DNA of 34,507 bases from JBHIET01 sp046760785 (lineage in GTDB: Bacteria; Chloroflexota; Anaerolineae; B4-G1). The stretch is from NCBI GenBank assembly GCA_046760785.1, contig JBHIET010000030.1, forward strand, positions 1-34,507. Direction: 5' to 3'. A program made the translations under genes and the position numbers. Below are positions 15,165-24,021 of the stretch, one piece after another. How positions within the stretch are numbered: position 1 is the stretch's first letter; each line of letters begins with the position of its first letter. The notes under the pieces are model-generated. The model was not told where the DNA came from. It did not search any database and worked only from the letters and a program-made list of their open reading frames with translations.

Positions 15165-15779
15165 TCATCCTATCGCAGCGCTGGCGAGCAGCACGGTGAT
15201 GGTCACCAGGAACCAGTGGATGAGGAAGGGATAGAGGAACGAGCGGGTGCGCCAGGCGACGTAGCCGAAGGCAGAGCCGCCAAAGATGCAGCTCAATGTC
15301 TCCAGTTCGGGCTTGCCGAAGTGGGCGATGGTGAAGGGGACGGCCTGGAGCACGATGGCGTATGGGCCACAGACCGGGTAGAGCGCAAAGAGCAGGAAGC
15401 CCCGGAACAGGAACTCCCAACCAAAGAGATCCAGAGCGGCATCGAGCGGCAAGGGGATGGCAGAATTGATCTGGGGTGCGTAGTAGTCTCGAAACTCGCC
15501 GGTGCGGGCCACGAACAGCATCACCAGCGCCATCCCGCCGCAGCCCACCGCCACGAGCGCCAGCCCCGCCTTCCAATCGCCCAGCCGGAGGCCATACCGC
15601 GCCGGTGACTCGCGGAACACGAGCAGGATGACCAGCAGCGGCACGCCCAGGTACAAGAGCAGCCGGTCGTAGGCCTTGCTGGCAAAGATGCGGTGATAGT
15701 GCTCTACCGACATCGCCAGCGTGGAGACGACGATGGCAGTGACAGCTTTCCAGTCCATGCGGAGTTGGTTGGGACGCAT
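15165..15779 (-). CDS. CPBP family intramembrane glutamic protease
   Basis: A 204-residue membrane protein with about six hydrophobic helices. It carries variant CPBP (Abi, CAAX-protease-like) motifs: GWEFLFRGFLL in place of the usual EExxxR, FTIAHFGKPELE with the conserved His, and SFLYPFLIHWFLV with the last His. The first motif has a single Glu before F, where most relatives have two, so activity is uncertain. ATG at 15779 is chosen because the frame upstream runs through transposase-remnant DNA and a weak GGAAGAG precedes the ATG. The substrate is unknown. Confidence 0.82.
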   Translation of the reverse strand: MRPNQLRMDWKAVTAIVVSTLAMSVEHYHRIFASKAYDRLLLYLGVPLLVILLVFRESPARYGLRLGDWKAGLALVAVGCGGMALVMLFVARTGEFRDYYAPQINSAIPLPLDAALDLFGWEFLFRGFLLFALYPVCGPYAIVLQAVPFTIAHFGKPELETLSCIFGGSAFGYVAWRTRSFLYPFLIHWFLVTITVLLASAAIG

Positions 15780-15798
15780 TTCTCTTCCAGTTTGGTTA

Positions 15799-16266
15799 TC
15801 ACTTTGGACTGAGCACGAGTACTGGCTGGTTGGCCTTCCCACGACAGATGATCTCGGTGTGCAGCTCGAAGATACTGACGATCTTCTCGCTCGCGGGCAC
15901 CTTCTCGCCCTCAAAGAGCTGCCGTTTGGTCTGGGCGATAACCTGCTCGACGCGGGGAATGAACTGCTCCAGGCTGGCCTTCAACTTCTGCGCTTGCTTG
16001 TCCATATGGCCTTCCAGCGCCGCCAACACTCGCCTGGCCTGGGTAATGCGCACCAGATGACGATACGCCTCTTGGACCCTGGCCTTGGCCGCTTCGCCCC
16101 GCCGGCGGGTGGCTGCATAGATGCGGCGCGCCGCGTTGCGGGCGCTGCGGTTCCGGTCGCGGAAGGTCTCAGCCGTCAGTTGGGCCGTGTCTTGCAACAG
16201 TCCCTGAGCCCGTTTGACCAGGCGGCTCAGCACACGCACACCATCGGCCAGCAGGCTGCTGTCTGT
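15799..16266 (-). pseudogene. ISNCY-type DDE transposase remnant
   Basis: The minus-strand frame reads SLLADGVRVLSRLVKRA at its beginning and QLFEGEKVPASEKIVSIFEL then HTEIICRGK near its end. The latter matches the segment just before the C-terminal part of ISNCY-family transposases, where an EKLVSIFEPHT-like motif is typical. The N-terminal third and everything after ICRGKANQP are missing. It is fused into the end of the PLD-type gene on one side and abuts the CPBP gene on the other. No inverted repeats were found. It is a relic of an insertion. Confidence 0.7.
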
Positions 16267-16880
16267 CGGGTTTGGGTTATTGCATCTTTAACTGCTCGCC
16301 GCTTGATCTCCTTTCTCCATCCTCTCCTAATTGTTGAACGCACCTTTCTACACGCCTCCAAATAGTCGTTGGTGGGCACAAATAGCGATTCACGCCCTCG
16401 CACACGTGCATAAAAGTCAAAGGCAGCAGCAATAACTGTATCTGTCTTGGAACCCTCAAGAGCCACACCAATTTCGACGTTGTTTATCAATCCCCCTCGG
16501 CTCAGATTGGAAGAACTAATGATAACTATCCATTCGCTATCTGCCCGTTCGAACATATATAGTTTTGGATGAAAAGCAGGTTCCCGGCTCGGCGAATAGG
16601 GACTTGAGAAAGCAAAGACTGTAAGAGTTGGATATGCGGTCTTGATCTCCAAAATACGATCCAGGGCACGTGGTTCAGTCAGCGAGAATTCCAAGCCCAG
16701 AATTATTTCAGCCCTTCCTCCACGACCGAGAAGTTCCATCAGACTCTCTTCGATCAGCCTGACGCCTGAAAACCTCACAAATGCCACAGCCATCATCATT
16801 GCCGTTGACGAGGCCATGCAATTTAGAATCTCATCTCCTATCCTGCCAGAGAGATTATCGAGTAACCGTGCATGCGTCAT
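16227..16880 (-). pseudogene. PLD-type nuclease (NgoFVII-like restriction enzyme), 3' truncated
   Basis: A 217-residue frame starting THARLLDNLSGRIGDEIL. It has one phospholipase D catalytic signature, FHPKLYMF followed by ISSSNLSRGGLINNVEIGVAL, as in dimeric PLD-family restriction enzymes such as the NgoFVII group. After about residue 195 the reading (TQTRQTAACWPMVCVC) is transposase-remnant DNA in another frame, so the C-terminal part, which in such enzymes would hold DNA recognition, is lost. It starts 27 bases after the stop of the broken Dam methyltransferase, which supports a former type II restriction-modification pair. The region is less GC-rich than its surroundings. Confidence 0.65.
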
Positions 16881-16906
16881 CGATCAGCCTCCCAAAAGTC
16901 ATTCCT

Positions 16907-17233
16907 CATAGAAGTAGCTCTCTTCCGTCTTATGAGCTTCGTGGCACCGGAGTTCTTCGATCAATTCGTCAACCTGATCCCGGATAACTTCGTAGCAGGT
17001 CATCAGTTCTCGGTTCAAGTCGTTAAGAATAACACCATCAGCAATGAGACCTTTGTGAAAAGGTGGAAGAAAACAGCTCCTCCACCAACGAATGGCTCAA
17101 CGTATCTATTAAAGCGATCGGGGAACAATGGCTCGAACTGCTCCAGCAGCTGGCCCTTGCCGCCTGCCCACTTCACAAACGGCGTAGCATATACCTTCAG
17201 GCCCAGCTCAAGGCACATCGGCTTTGTGCTCAC
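16907..17233 (-). pseudogene. DNA adenine methyltransferase (Dam/D12 class), frameshifted and truncated
   Basis: GTG at 17233, eight bases after AGGAGG, opens a frame with PFVKWAGGKGQLLEQF and YVEPFVGGGAVFFHL, the N-terminal AdoMet-binding part of D12-class adenine methyltransferases. At the A-run 17058-17061 the frame breaks; shifting by one base restores HKGLIADGVILNDLNRELM and later DQVDELIEELR and EESYFYEE, again matching the family. A stop then follows at about residue 110 of a usual 270, before the DPPY motif, so no active enzyme can be made. It lies just ahead of the PLD-type nuclease gene. Confidence 0.8.
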
Positions 17234-17349
17234 AATTCTAACCTCCTGGAGTAACTGCAACCAGGCATATGAAAGCAGGTTATCAAGTGTACGATGATTT
17301 TAGCATGGCCAAGGGAAAAGGCAAACGAGCACGGACTTGCACGACCCGG

Positions 17350-18771
17350 TTAGTATGACAGACCCAGACGATATCCCTCGGGGCCGAAGAGCGCAACCAG
17401 GGTGTCCCAATCCCTCGCCACCTCCAGCCCCCAGTTCACGAGCAGCAGCGCGATCAACAGAACGGCCAGCCCACGCTGCCAGGGGTGGGACTCGCGCCAG
17501 GGTCGCTCGACGAAGGCGTAGGCGGCCAGGACAGCGACGACCGGCAGCAGCGGGACGTGGAAACGAGAGGCGGCCAGGATGAGCACGTGCACGCCGGTGT
17601 AGTAGGCCAATAGCAGCGCGACGAGCGATTTGCGCCGCCCCAGCCTCCCACAGGCCAACCCCCCGGCCGCAGCGGGGGCCAGCACAACCAGTGGTCCACA
17701 GGCGAGCAGGAAGACCAGCCCCAGCAGCCACGCTGGCCACCGGCCGAGGAGGCCATTGCCGTAGAAGTACGTCAGCCCCCGCTTGTCCAGCCCCCACAGG
17801 TAGCCTGCCTTGCGCACCATCAGGTATGGCACCCTGCCTGGATCGGCACACAAGAACGACCAGAATGCCTCCATCCCCCGTGTATGCCGCTCCCCGTCGT
17901 CGAGGATGGGGAGCAGATCGAGCGAGATGCCGTATTGGAAAGTGCCCGTGGACTGCGGGTGATAGCCAAGGTACATATTGTAGCCCAGGGTAGTTTCGAT
18001 CCAGGTCAATCGGCCGTGCAGGCGCGTGTTACGTGCCGCCCAGGGCATAGTGACCAGCAGGAAGCACAGGATCAGGAGGACGGAGTGGCGGAACCCAGCA
18101 CGCTTCTCCCGTGAAACCCGCCACAGCCACAGCGCCGCCAGCGGCACAAAGCCAGCGGCAATTGAGCGGGTCAGCGTCGCCAATCCCAGGACGAGCCCGG
18201 CCAGGACGTGATCGCGTGCCCGCCCCTGCTGACCCGCCCACAGCGTCAGCACCAGTGCCAGCGCCAACAGTGGAATGAAGAGATTCTCTGTCGCCAGCGC
18301 CAGAGGGTAGACGACGAGAAGTGGGAAGACGGCGACAATGACAGCGGCCCAGCGCGCCACTCGCTCCCTGGACCCGACCTGTCGCGCCAGCGCCCAAGTC
18401 AGCGGGGCCAGCGCCGCGCCTAGCAGCGCCTGGGCCAGCCGGGCGGCGAAGAAGCGGTGCCGTCCCACGCCGCTGATGGCGTAGACCAGGGCCAGGAAGC
18501 CGGGATACCCTGGCGCTCTGAAGCTGGTCAGCACGCCGCGCGGGTCATAATCCGCCGGCAGTTCCATCGAGATATATCGCTGGATCAGCCGCAGGTCTTC
18601 TTCGCCATACCAGCGGTAACCGTTTCCGGTGACGATGGAGCGGGCCAGCATGTCGTACTGGAACATGTCGTCCAGCCCGATGCGCAGGCTGCAGGAGAGC
18701 AGGACAGGCGTCAATCGCAGCGCCAGTGCCAACAGGAAGACCAGGGCGATGAAGCGAGGTCGAGGTATCAT
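17350..18771 (-). CDS. GT-C fold membrane glycosyltransferase (ArnT/PMT-like)
   Basis: A 473-residue protein with about ten membrane helices and a soluble loop near residues 250-330. The first loop carries the acidic pair DDMFQYDMLA after helix 1 and PADYDPRG and RAPGYPGFLA further on, typical of lipid-linked sugar transferases of the GT39/GT83-like group, where an early Asp is catalytic. The ATG is at 18771, 15 bases after the HD gene. The donor and acceptor cannot be read. Confidence 0.78.
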   Translation of the reverse strand: MIPRPRFIALVFLLALALRLTPVLLSCSLRIGLDDMFQYDMLARSIVTGNGYRWYGEEDLRLIQRYISMELPADYDPRGVLTSFRAPGYPGFLALVYAISGVGRHRFFAARLAQALLGAALAPLTWALARQVGSRERVARWAAVIVAVFPLLVVYPLALATENLFIPLLALALVLTLWAGQQGRARDHVLAGLVLGLATLTRSIAAGFVPLAALWLWRVSREKRAGFRHSVLLILCFLLVTMPWAARNTRLHGRLTWIETTLGYNMYLGYHPQSTGTFQYGISLDLLPILDDGERHTRGMEAFWSFLCADPGRVPYLMVRKAGYLWGLDKRGLTYFYGNGLLGRWPAWLLGLVFLLACGPLVVLAPAAAGGLACGRLGRRKSLVALLLAYYTGVHVLILAASRFHVPLLPVVAVLAAYAFVERPWRESHPWQRGLAVLLIALLLVNWGLEVARDWDTLVALFGPEGYRLGLSY

Positions 18772-18786
18772 AGGCCGGATGGCGGT

Positions 18787-19416
18787 TTATCGCTCCCCTC
18801 GCACCTCGGCATCGAGCCGCTTGAAGAAGACGGCCATATAAGCGTGGCGTTCCTCGGCGATGGAACGACCGCTTGGGGTGAAGACTCGTTCTTTGAGGCG
18901 GGACAGCTTGACGACGAACTCGTGAACCGGCGTGTGCACGTTAGGGTCGTCTCCCTCTCCCATCCAGCGGGCCACATCCACGGTCTCGACGGGAGCCCAC
19001 AGCCGCTGCCCGTGAGCGCCGCCGTAGGCGAAGGCCCGCGCCACTCCCACCGCGCCGATGGCGCCCAGTTTATCGGCGTCAAAGAGCACCTGCGCTTCCA
19101 GCGTGGCCGGTTCCGGGCTGGTACGAAAGCGGTGGGCGGCGATGGCGTGGGCCACAGCCTCCACCTTCGCGAGTGGCTCTCCGGCCAGGATCTCCCGCGC
19201 CCGGTCGGCGGCGAAGGTGGCATGATCGAGATCGGCTGCCTCGGCCTGCTCCCGTCCCACGTCGTGCAGCAGCGCCGCCGTCCGCACGATCTCCAAGTCG
19301 GCTCCCTCCGCTCGCCCGATCCGCTCCGCCAGCGCCAGCACCCGCAGCACGTGGTCGAAGTCGTGCACCGTGTCGGCCCTCTCATAGTGGCGTCGTGCTT
19401 CGGCAACGGTGATCAC
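18787..19416 (-). CDS. HD domain metal-dependent phosphohydrolase
   Basis: A 209-residue HD-superfamily protein similar in layout to YpgQ/YedJ. The metal ligands are visible as His in HDFDHVLRV near residue 18, the HD pair in ALLHDVGRE near residue 50, His in AAHRF, and Asp in LFDADKLGAIGA near residue 115. Such enzymes act on nucleotides, but the substrate is unassigned here. It sits five bases after the site-2 protease gene and just ahead of the glycosyltransferase, all on the minus strand. Confidence 0.85.
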   Translation of the reverse strand: MITVAEARRHYERADTVHDFDHVLRVLALAERIGRAEGADLEIVRTAALLHDVGREQAEAADLDHATFAADRAREILAGEPLAKVEAVAHAIAAHRFRTSPEPATLEAQVLFDADKLGAIGAVGVARAFAYGGAHGQRLWAPVETVDVARWMGEGDDPNVHTPVHEFVVKLSRLKERVFTPSGRSIAEERHAYMAVFFKRLDAEVRGER

Positions 19417-19421
19417 GGTTC

Positions 19422-20528
19422 TTATCTTTGCGTCAGCAATTCTGGGCTGACTGAGAGCAGTCGGTAAACCTCATTCACGTCGCGGCGGGTGAGCAGGCCG
19501 AGGAAGTATCCCTTGTCTATCACAGGCAATGCATCAAGCCCTGTCTCCATCATCTGTTGGAGGACCTCGAAAAGCTCATCGTTCAATCCGACGGTTGGTA
19601 ACTCCGCGCGCATGACTTCGCGCACCGGCGTCTCCGGCCGGCGCTGCTTGAGGGCGCGGATCACGTCGGTGTGTGTGAGCAAGCCCACGAGCCGCTCCCC
19701 ATCGCAGACGGGGAAATCGGCCTGGAAACTCTCGAGAGTGAGATCGGCGACGCGGCTGATCGGATCGTCAGGGGAGAGGGCCAGGGCACGGCGGGAGAAA
19801 GCCTGGCGCACCTGCAAACCCTGAAGCACGTTTTTGACCTGGACCATTCGCCCTTCCTGGGCAGCCCCGGCGTATACGAAGATCGCGATCAGGATCAAAA
19901 CGAAATCACTGCTCAGCAGCCCCACCAGCCCGAGGAGCCAGGCCAGTCCCTGGCCCACGCCGACGGCCAGGGCTGTGGCGCGGGCGTGAGACATCATGGT
20001 TGCCAGTAGCGCACGCAGTACCCGCCCGCCGTCCATCGGAAACGCGGGTATGAGGTTGAAGACAGCCAACCCGGCATTGGTGACGATGAGGTAAGGGAGG
20101 ATGTCCTCCCAGCCAAGGCTTGTAAGATCTATCCGCAGGTTCACATCCACGCCCAGCAAGAAGCCAACCGCGATTAAGACTCCGGCGATGACGACGTTGC
20201 TCAGGGGGCCGGCAATGGCCATAAGTAACTCCTGGCCCGGGCGCTTGGGTATACGCTCTATCTGCGCGACGCCGCCTAATGGCAGGAGGACGATGTCATG
20301 CACCGGAAAGCCCATTCTGGCTGACGTCAGGCTGTGTGATAGTTCGTGAATCACGACGCAGACAAACAACAGCAGCGTGACCACGACGCCGAAGACAGCC
20401 CCCGAGAGCGAGAAACGTCCTTCATTCAGGAAGCCAAATTGCATGGCGGCCCACACCAGGATCAGTGGAAAGGTAATGTGTATCTTGACCTCGATGCCGC
20501 GCACTGTGAACAGTTTGATACCAGTCAT
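19422..20528 (-). CDS. Site-2 protease family zinc metalloprotease with two CBS domains
   Basis: A 368-residue M50 membrane protease. The zinc motif HELSH is at residues 61-65 in a membrane helix and the second motif NLIPAFPMDGGR is at 158-169, with Asp166 as third ligand. About five helices precede a cytoplasmic tail with two CBS domains, around residues 235-290 and 300-355, which bind adenine nucleotides in this family and may gate the protease. ATG at 20528 has GGAAAGGA upstream; an in-frame TTG at 20543 is less likely. The substrate, probably an anti-sigma factor or a small membrane protein, is not evident. Confidence 0.92.
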   Translation of the reverse strand: MTGIKLFTVRGIEVKIHITFPLILVWAAMQFGFLNEGRFSLSGAVFGVVVTLLLFVCVVIHELSHSLTSARMGFPVHDIVLLPLGGVAQIERIPKRPGQELLMAIAGPLSNVVIAGVLIAVGFLLGVDVNLRIDLTSLGWEDILPYLIVTNAGLAVFNLIPAFPMDGGRVLRALLATMMSHARATALAVGVGQGLAWLLGLVGLLSSDFVLILIAIFVYAGAAQEGRMVQVKNVLQGLQVRQAFSRRALALSPDDPISRVADLTLESFQADFPVCDGERLVGLLTHTDVIRALKQRRPETPVREVMRAELPTVGLNDELFEVLQQMMETGLDALPVIDKGYFLGLLTRRDVNEVYRLLSVSPELLTQR

Positions 20529-20593
20529 TTCGATCCTTTCCAAAAGTGCTGTCGGGCTACTCTTCCACCAGAATGTACCTTCTCAAGACGGGG

Positions 20594-21718
20594 TCACTCT
20601 AGCCCCTCCCTCGTCTCCTCCACCACCTGGTCTACCACGACCCGGAAGTCTCCCGCTCGGCGGAAGGCGGCCAGTTGGCGATCAGCACTGGTGCCCTGAT
20701 GCAGGATGATGCTGGCATATTCGACCTCCGCCCGGCTTCCCAGTTCGTCCACCACATCGTCCACCCACACCAGCAACTCCTCGACCAGCGCGGGAAACGG
20801 CACTTCTTGTGCCTTGCCCCCCTTGTCGAAATCAATCAGTTTCCCCCCGATGCCGTAGCGCACCGCACGCCACTTGTTCTCGTCGAGCAGATGTTTGTGG
20901 TAGATGCGCCGGGCCTGGTTGGCCTGCCCTGTTTGCAGACATCGCACCAGTTTGGCCACGATGGCCTGTACCAGCGCTGCCAGGCACAATGTCTCGTCCA
21001 CCCGGGTGCACATATCGGGGATGCGCACCTCCAGCGTGGGAAACCTCTCGCTGGGGCGCACGTCCCACCAGATGTGGGTTGGCTCGGCGATGCTGCCCGT
21101 CGCCAGCAGCATGTCTACGTACCGGCGGTAGTCGGCGTAGGAGCTGAACTGCGGGGGGATACCAGTGCGGGGCAGGCTCTCGAAAAGGACGCTCCGGTAA
21201 GATTTCAACCCCGTATCGCGACCGTGCCAGAAAGGGGAACTGGTCGAGAGGGCAAGCAAGTGGGGCAGAATATGACGTACCTGATTCATCACCTCAATGA
21301 GTAGTTCCCGATCCTCGATGCCGATGTGGACGTGCAAGCCGAAGATCAATAACCGTCGTCCCACGTCTTGCAGGAAGAGCGCCAGTTCGGGATAGCGGCC
21401 AAAGGGTGAGACCTCCTGTCGTTCCCAGAAGGAGAAGGGATGTGTGCCTGCCGCTGCCACCCACAACCCCTCGCGCTCAGCCATTTCCCAGATCGAGCGA
21501 CGCACGCGGATCAGTTCACGGCGTACTTCCTGGACGTTGTGGCAGATGCAGGTGCCAGCCTCCACCTGTGATTGCAGGAACTCGGGACGGACCTGATCCG
21601 GCAGCACGGTCTGACCATGCTCGAGGAACCGCTGCACGTAGGAGCGCAGCTCCCGCGTGGCGGGATCCACGATCTGGTACTCCTCTTCGACGCCGATGGT
21701 CAGTGAGGGGGTGAACAT
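20594..21718 (-). CDS. YbdK-type carboxylate-amine ligase (GCS2 family)
   Basis: A 374-residue ATP-dependent ligase of the glutamate-cysteine ligase family 2. It begins FTPSLTIGVEEEYQIVDPAT with the conserved EEE metal-binding start. VEAGTCICHN, GLHVHIGI and PTLEVRIPDMCTRVDE are typical blocks. Members show weak gamma-glutamylcysteine ligase activity, and a true substrate is rarely known. It lies 60 bases downstream of the M20 amidohydrolase gene on the same strand. Confidence 0.9.
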   Translation of the reverse strand: MFTPSLTIGVEEEYQIVDPATRELRSYVQRFLEHGQTVLPDQVRPEFLQSQVEAGTCICHNVQEVRRELIRVRRSIWEMAEREGLWVAAAGTHPFSFWERQEVSPFGRYPELALFLQDVGRRLLIFGLHVHIGIEDRELLIEVMNQVRHILPHLLALSTSSPFWHGRDTGLKSYRSVLFESLPRTGIPPQFSSYADYRRYVDMLLATGSIAEPTHIWWDVRPSERFPTLEVRIPDMCTRVDETLCLAALVQAIVAKLVRCLQTGQANQARRIYHKHLLDENKWRAVRYGIGGKLIDFDKGGKAQEVPFPALVEELLVWVDDVVDELGSRAEVEYASIILHQGTSADRQLAAFRRAGDFRVVVDQVVEETREGLE

Positions 21719-21778
21719 ATCCCCTACGCCGCTCGCCGCTCCGCTGCCGAAAAGAGCAAGGAGAAGCCCCTTAAGCGG

Positions 21779-22978
21779 CTATTCCTCCTCTGCTCTGCCA
21801 AGCAGATGATGTGCCAGAGCCTGCATCATGACGGCCACTCCCAACGGCAGTGCACCCTCGTCAAAGTCGAAGCGCGAATTGTGATGAGGTGCATCCAGTC
21901 CGCGCTCTGCGTTGGCCGAGCCGAGGAAGAAGTAACAGCCCGGTACCTCCTGTATAAAGAAGGCCGCGTCCTCGCTGCCCATCGTCCGTACATCGGAGGA
22001 GACATTCTCCAGCCCGACCACCACTTCGGCGGCCGCGCGCACAACCTCAGCGATTCCCGCATCATTGATCACCGCTGGCGTTAAGGGGATGATCTCCAGT
22101 TCGGCCTCCGCGCCACAAGCCGCCGCCACGCCCTCGATCACCTCGCGCACCCGCTGCAACACTGTCTCCCGCACCTGCGGGCTGTAGGTGCGGATGGTGC
22201 CACTCGTCTCAACTTGAGAGGGTATGACGTTGAAGGCGTCGCCGCCGTGAACCGTGCCCACAGACACTACCGCCATCTCCTGCGGGCTGATGTTGCGGCT
22301 GACGACAGTCTGCAGGGCGGTCACGATCTGTGCCGTGGCGACGATGGGGTCCGCTGTTTGGTGGGGCAGCGCACCGTGTCCTCCTTTCCCTCGCACAGTG
22401 CAGGTCCACTTCTCGGCTGCTGCCATGACCGCGCCTGGCGTGACGTCTATCGTGCCCACTTGCTTCTCGTTCCAGACGTGGGCAGCCAGGAAGACGTCTG
22501 GGCGGGGGTTCTCCAGCACGCCCTCCTCCACCATCGCCTCGGCCCCGTTGGCACTCTCCTCGCCTGGCTGAAATATGAGTTTGAGCGTGCCAGCCATCTC
22601 ATCTCGATGCTGCGTCATCAGCGTGGCAACGCCCAGCCCTATCGCCATATGACCATCGTGGCCGCATGCGTGCATCACCCCCGGATTCTGCGATGCGTAG
22701 TCAGCTTCGTTTTCCTCGGTGATGGGCAGCGCGTCCATATCGAAGCGCGCCATCACCACCGGGCCAAGCCGTCGCCCCTCCAGCAACCCGACCACGCCGG
22801 TGTCTGCGACGCCCGTCTGCACCTGGTAGCCCAGTTCGCGCAACCGTCTGGCAATGACCCTCGCCGAACGGTGCTCCTGGAAACCCAGTTCTGGGTGCAT
22901 GTGAAAGTCACGACGCCAGGCAACCAGTTGCTCGCGCAGCGCCTCCCCCTCAGCCTTGAAATCTACCTGGTTTGACAT
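21779..22978 (-). CDS. M20 family amidohydrolase (N-acyl amino acid / hippurate hydrolase type)
   Basis: A 399-residue zinc hydrolase of the M20D group. It has the N-terminal WRRDFHMHPELGFQE block, the metal motif with ARFDMDALPITEEN and HACGHDGHMA, GEESANGAEAMVEEG, and a lid domain with CTVRGKGGHGALPHQTADP. Such enzymes cleave N-acyl or aryl amides of amino acids. ATG at 22978 has GGAGGGATG upstream and a promoter at 23014-23042. It heads the run M20-ybdK on the minus strand. Confidence 0.92.
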   Translation of the reverse strand: MSNQVDFKAEGEALREQLVAWRRDFHMHPELGFQEHRSARVIARRLRELGYQVQTGVADTGVVGLLEGRRLGPVVMARFDMDALPITEENEADYASQNPGVMHACGHDGHMAIGLGVATLMTQHRDEMAGTLKLIFQPGEESANGAEAMVEEGVLENPRPDVFLAAHVWNEKQVGTIDVTPGAVMAAAEKWTCTVRGKGGHGALPHQTADPIVATAQIVTALQTVVSRNISPQEMAVVSVGTVHGGDAFNVIPSQVETSGTIRTYSPQVRETVLQRVREVIEGVAAACGAEAELEIIPLTPAVINDAGIAEVVRAAAEVVVGLENVSSDVRTMGSEDAAFFIQEVPGCYFFLGSANAERGLDAPHHNSRFDFDEGALPLGVAVMMQALAHHLLGRAEEE

Positions 22979-23013
22979 AGTTTCATCCCTCCGTTCGCTG
23001 AAGCGTTGTCCTC

Positions 23014-23042
23014 ATTTTACCCTATTGTCACCGCAAGTGCAA
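23014..23042 (-). promoter_or_regulatory. Promoter for the M20 amidohydrolase gene
   Basis: Minus strand TTGCAC, 17-base spacer, TAAAAT, about 36 bases ahead of the ATG and just after the ricT terminator. Confidence 0.55.
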
Positions 23043-23052
23043 TCCTTGTCCC

Positions 23053-23084
23053 AAAAAACAGGGGCGACGGGTATCCATCGCCCC
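23053..23084 (-). terminator. Rho-independent terminator of the nuo-ricT operon
   Basis: On the minus strand the stem GGGGCGAT / GTCGCCCC (23061-23084) is followed by TGTTTTTT. Its arms are identical to the palindrome at 8809-8832 within the helicase gene. Confidence 0.8.
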
Positions 23085-23169
23085 CACACTGCGATTGAAT
23101 CGGTTGGGAATTTGACCTGTCCACGTTACCAACGAGCGTGCTAGTTCGACCATCTTCACCCGTTGGATG

Positions 23170-24021
23170 TCATGTCGAAACCGGCTCCACCTCCTCAACC
23201 GGCACCTCCAGGCGTCGGTCTTCAACCTGGACGACGACCACTCCTTTCAACGGCAGCAGATCCACTACCTTCCCCTCGCCGTAAGGTGTTCGCACGCGCT
23301 TCTTGCGCCGAGGCATTGTTTGACAGGCCTCCAGGTACTGCTCCTGCTCGTAGATCAGGCAACAACGCAGCCGCCCACACATCCCTGTGATCTCCGAGGG
23401 GTTAAGCGAGACCCCCTGCGTCTTGGCCATTTTAATGGAGACAGGGGCGAACCCCGGGAGGAAACGGGAGCAACAGCGTAACTCGCCACAAGCGCCGTAG
23501 CCGGCCATCAGCTTAGCCTGGTCGCGGGGGCCGATCCTCCATAAATGGACGCGGGCAGCCAGTGTACGCTGCAAGCGCTGCTGCAACTTGTCAAGGTCCA
23601 AATTCCTCTCTTCACTCGCGTATAGCAGCGTCAGCCGCTGACCATCAAAGGCATACTCAGCAACGACAATTCTGATGGGCAGGTCCAATTGCGCTGCTGC
23701 TTCACGAGCAGCGCTCAGCGCTTCTTCCTCCTTGCGCTGCAACTGTCGCCGCAACGCCAGATCACAGCCGGTGGCCCGCCGTTGCACCGGTTTGAGGTCT
23801 TTCTCACCCCTGTGCTCGCCCTCACGCAGATGCTGCACATTGACCACCTCTCCTAGCTGCTGGCCACGTGCCGTCTCGACGAGGACGAAATCACCCGGCT
23901 GCAGATCGTAGTAACCACTGGCATCGAAGTGGTAGACCTTACCCGTGGGCTGAAAACGTACACCCACAACTCGGGATTCGGGATTTGGGATTTGGGATTT
24001 GGGGCTTGAGCTTTGACTCAC
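23170..24021 (-). CDS. ricT: PSP1 domain protein RicT (YaaT-like)
   Basis: A 283-residue PSP1-domain protein. In Bacillus the RicA-RicF-RicT complex carries Fe-S clusters and promotes RNase Y-dependent mRNA maturation. The core has VVGVRFQPTGKVYHFD, then Cys-rich motifs GACGELRCCSRFLPGF and GMCGRLRCCLIYEQ, which supply cluster ligands. GTG at 24021 overlaps the nuoI stop (GTGA), which fits coupled translation; the first 18 codons run through a GGGATTT-type heptamer repeat (about 23970-24002) and encode a non-conserved tail. An alternative is a start at the VVGVRF valine. A terminator follows at 23053-23084. Confidence 0.88.
   Translation of the reverse strand: MSQSSSPKSQIPNPESRVVGVRFQPTGKVYHFDASGYYDLQPGDFVLVETARGQQLGEVVNVQHLREGEHRGEKDLKPVQRRATGCDLALRRQLQRKEEEALSAAREAAAQLDLPIRIVVAEYAFDGQRLTLLYASEERNLDLDKLQQRLQRTLAARVHLWRIGPRDQAKLMAGYGACGELRCCSRFLPGFAPVSIKMAKTQGVSLNPSEITGMCGRLRCCLIYEQEQYLEACQTMPRRKKRVRTPYGEGKVVDLLPLKGVVVVQVEDRRLEVPVEEVEPVST
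23970..24002. repeat. Heptanucleotide tandem repeat (GGGATTT/C)
   Basis: Four consecutive units, GGGATTC then three GGGATTT, followed by GGGG, lie at the nuoI-ricT junction and form the first codons of ricT. Confidence 0.75.

Noticed and set aside
18457..19467. 336-codon plus-strand frame across the glycosyltransferase and HD genes
   Set aside because: Antisense shadow over two genes with clear motifs on the minus strand.
22214..22975. 253-codon plus-strand frame inside the M20 gene
   Set aside because: Antisense shadow of a well-matched enzyme.
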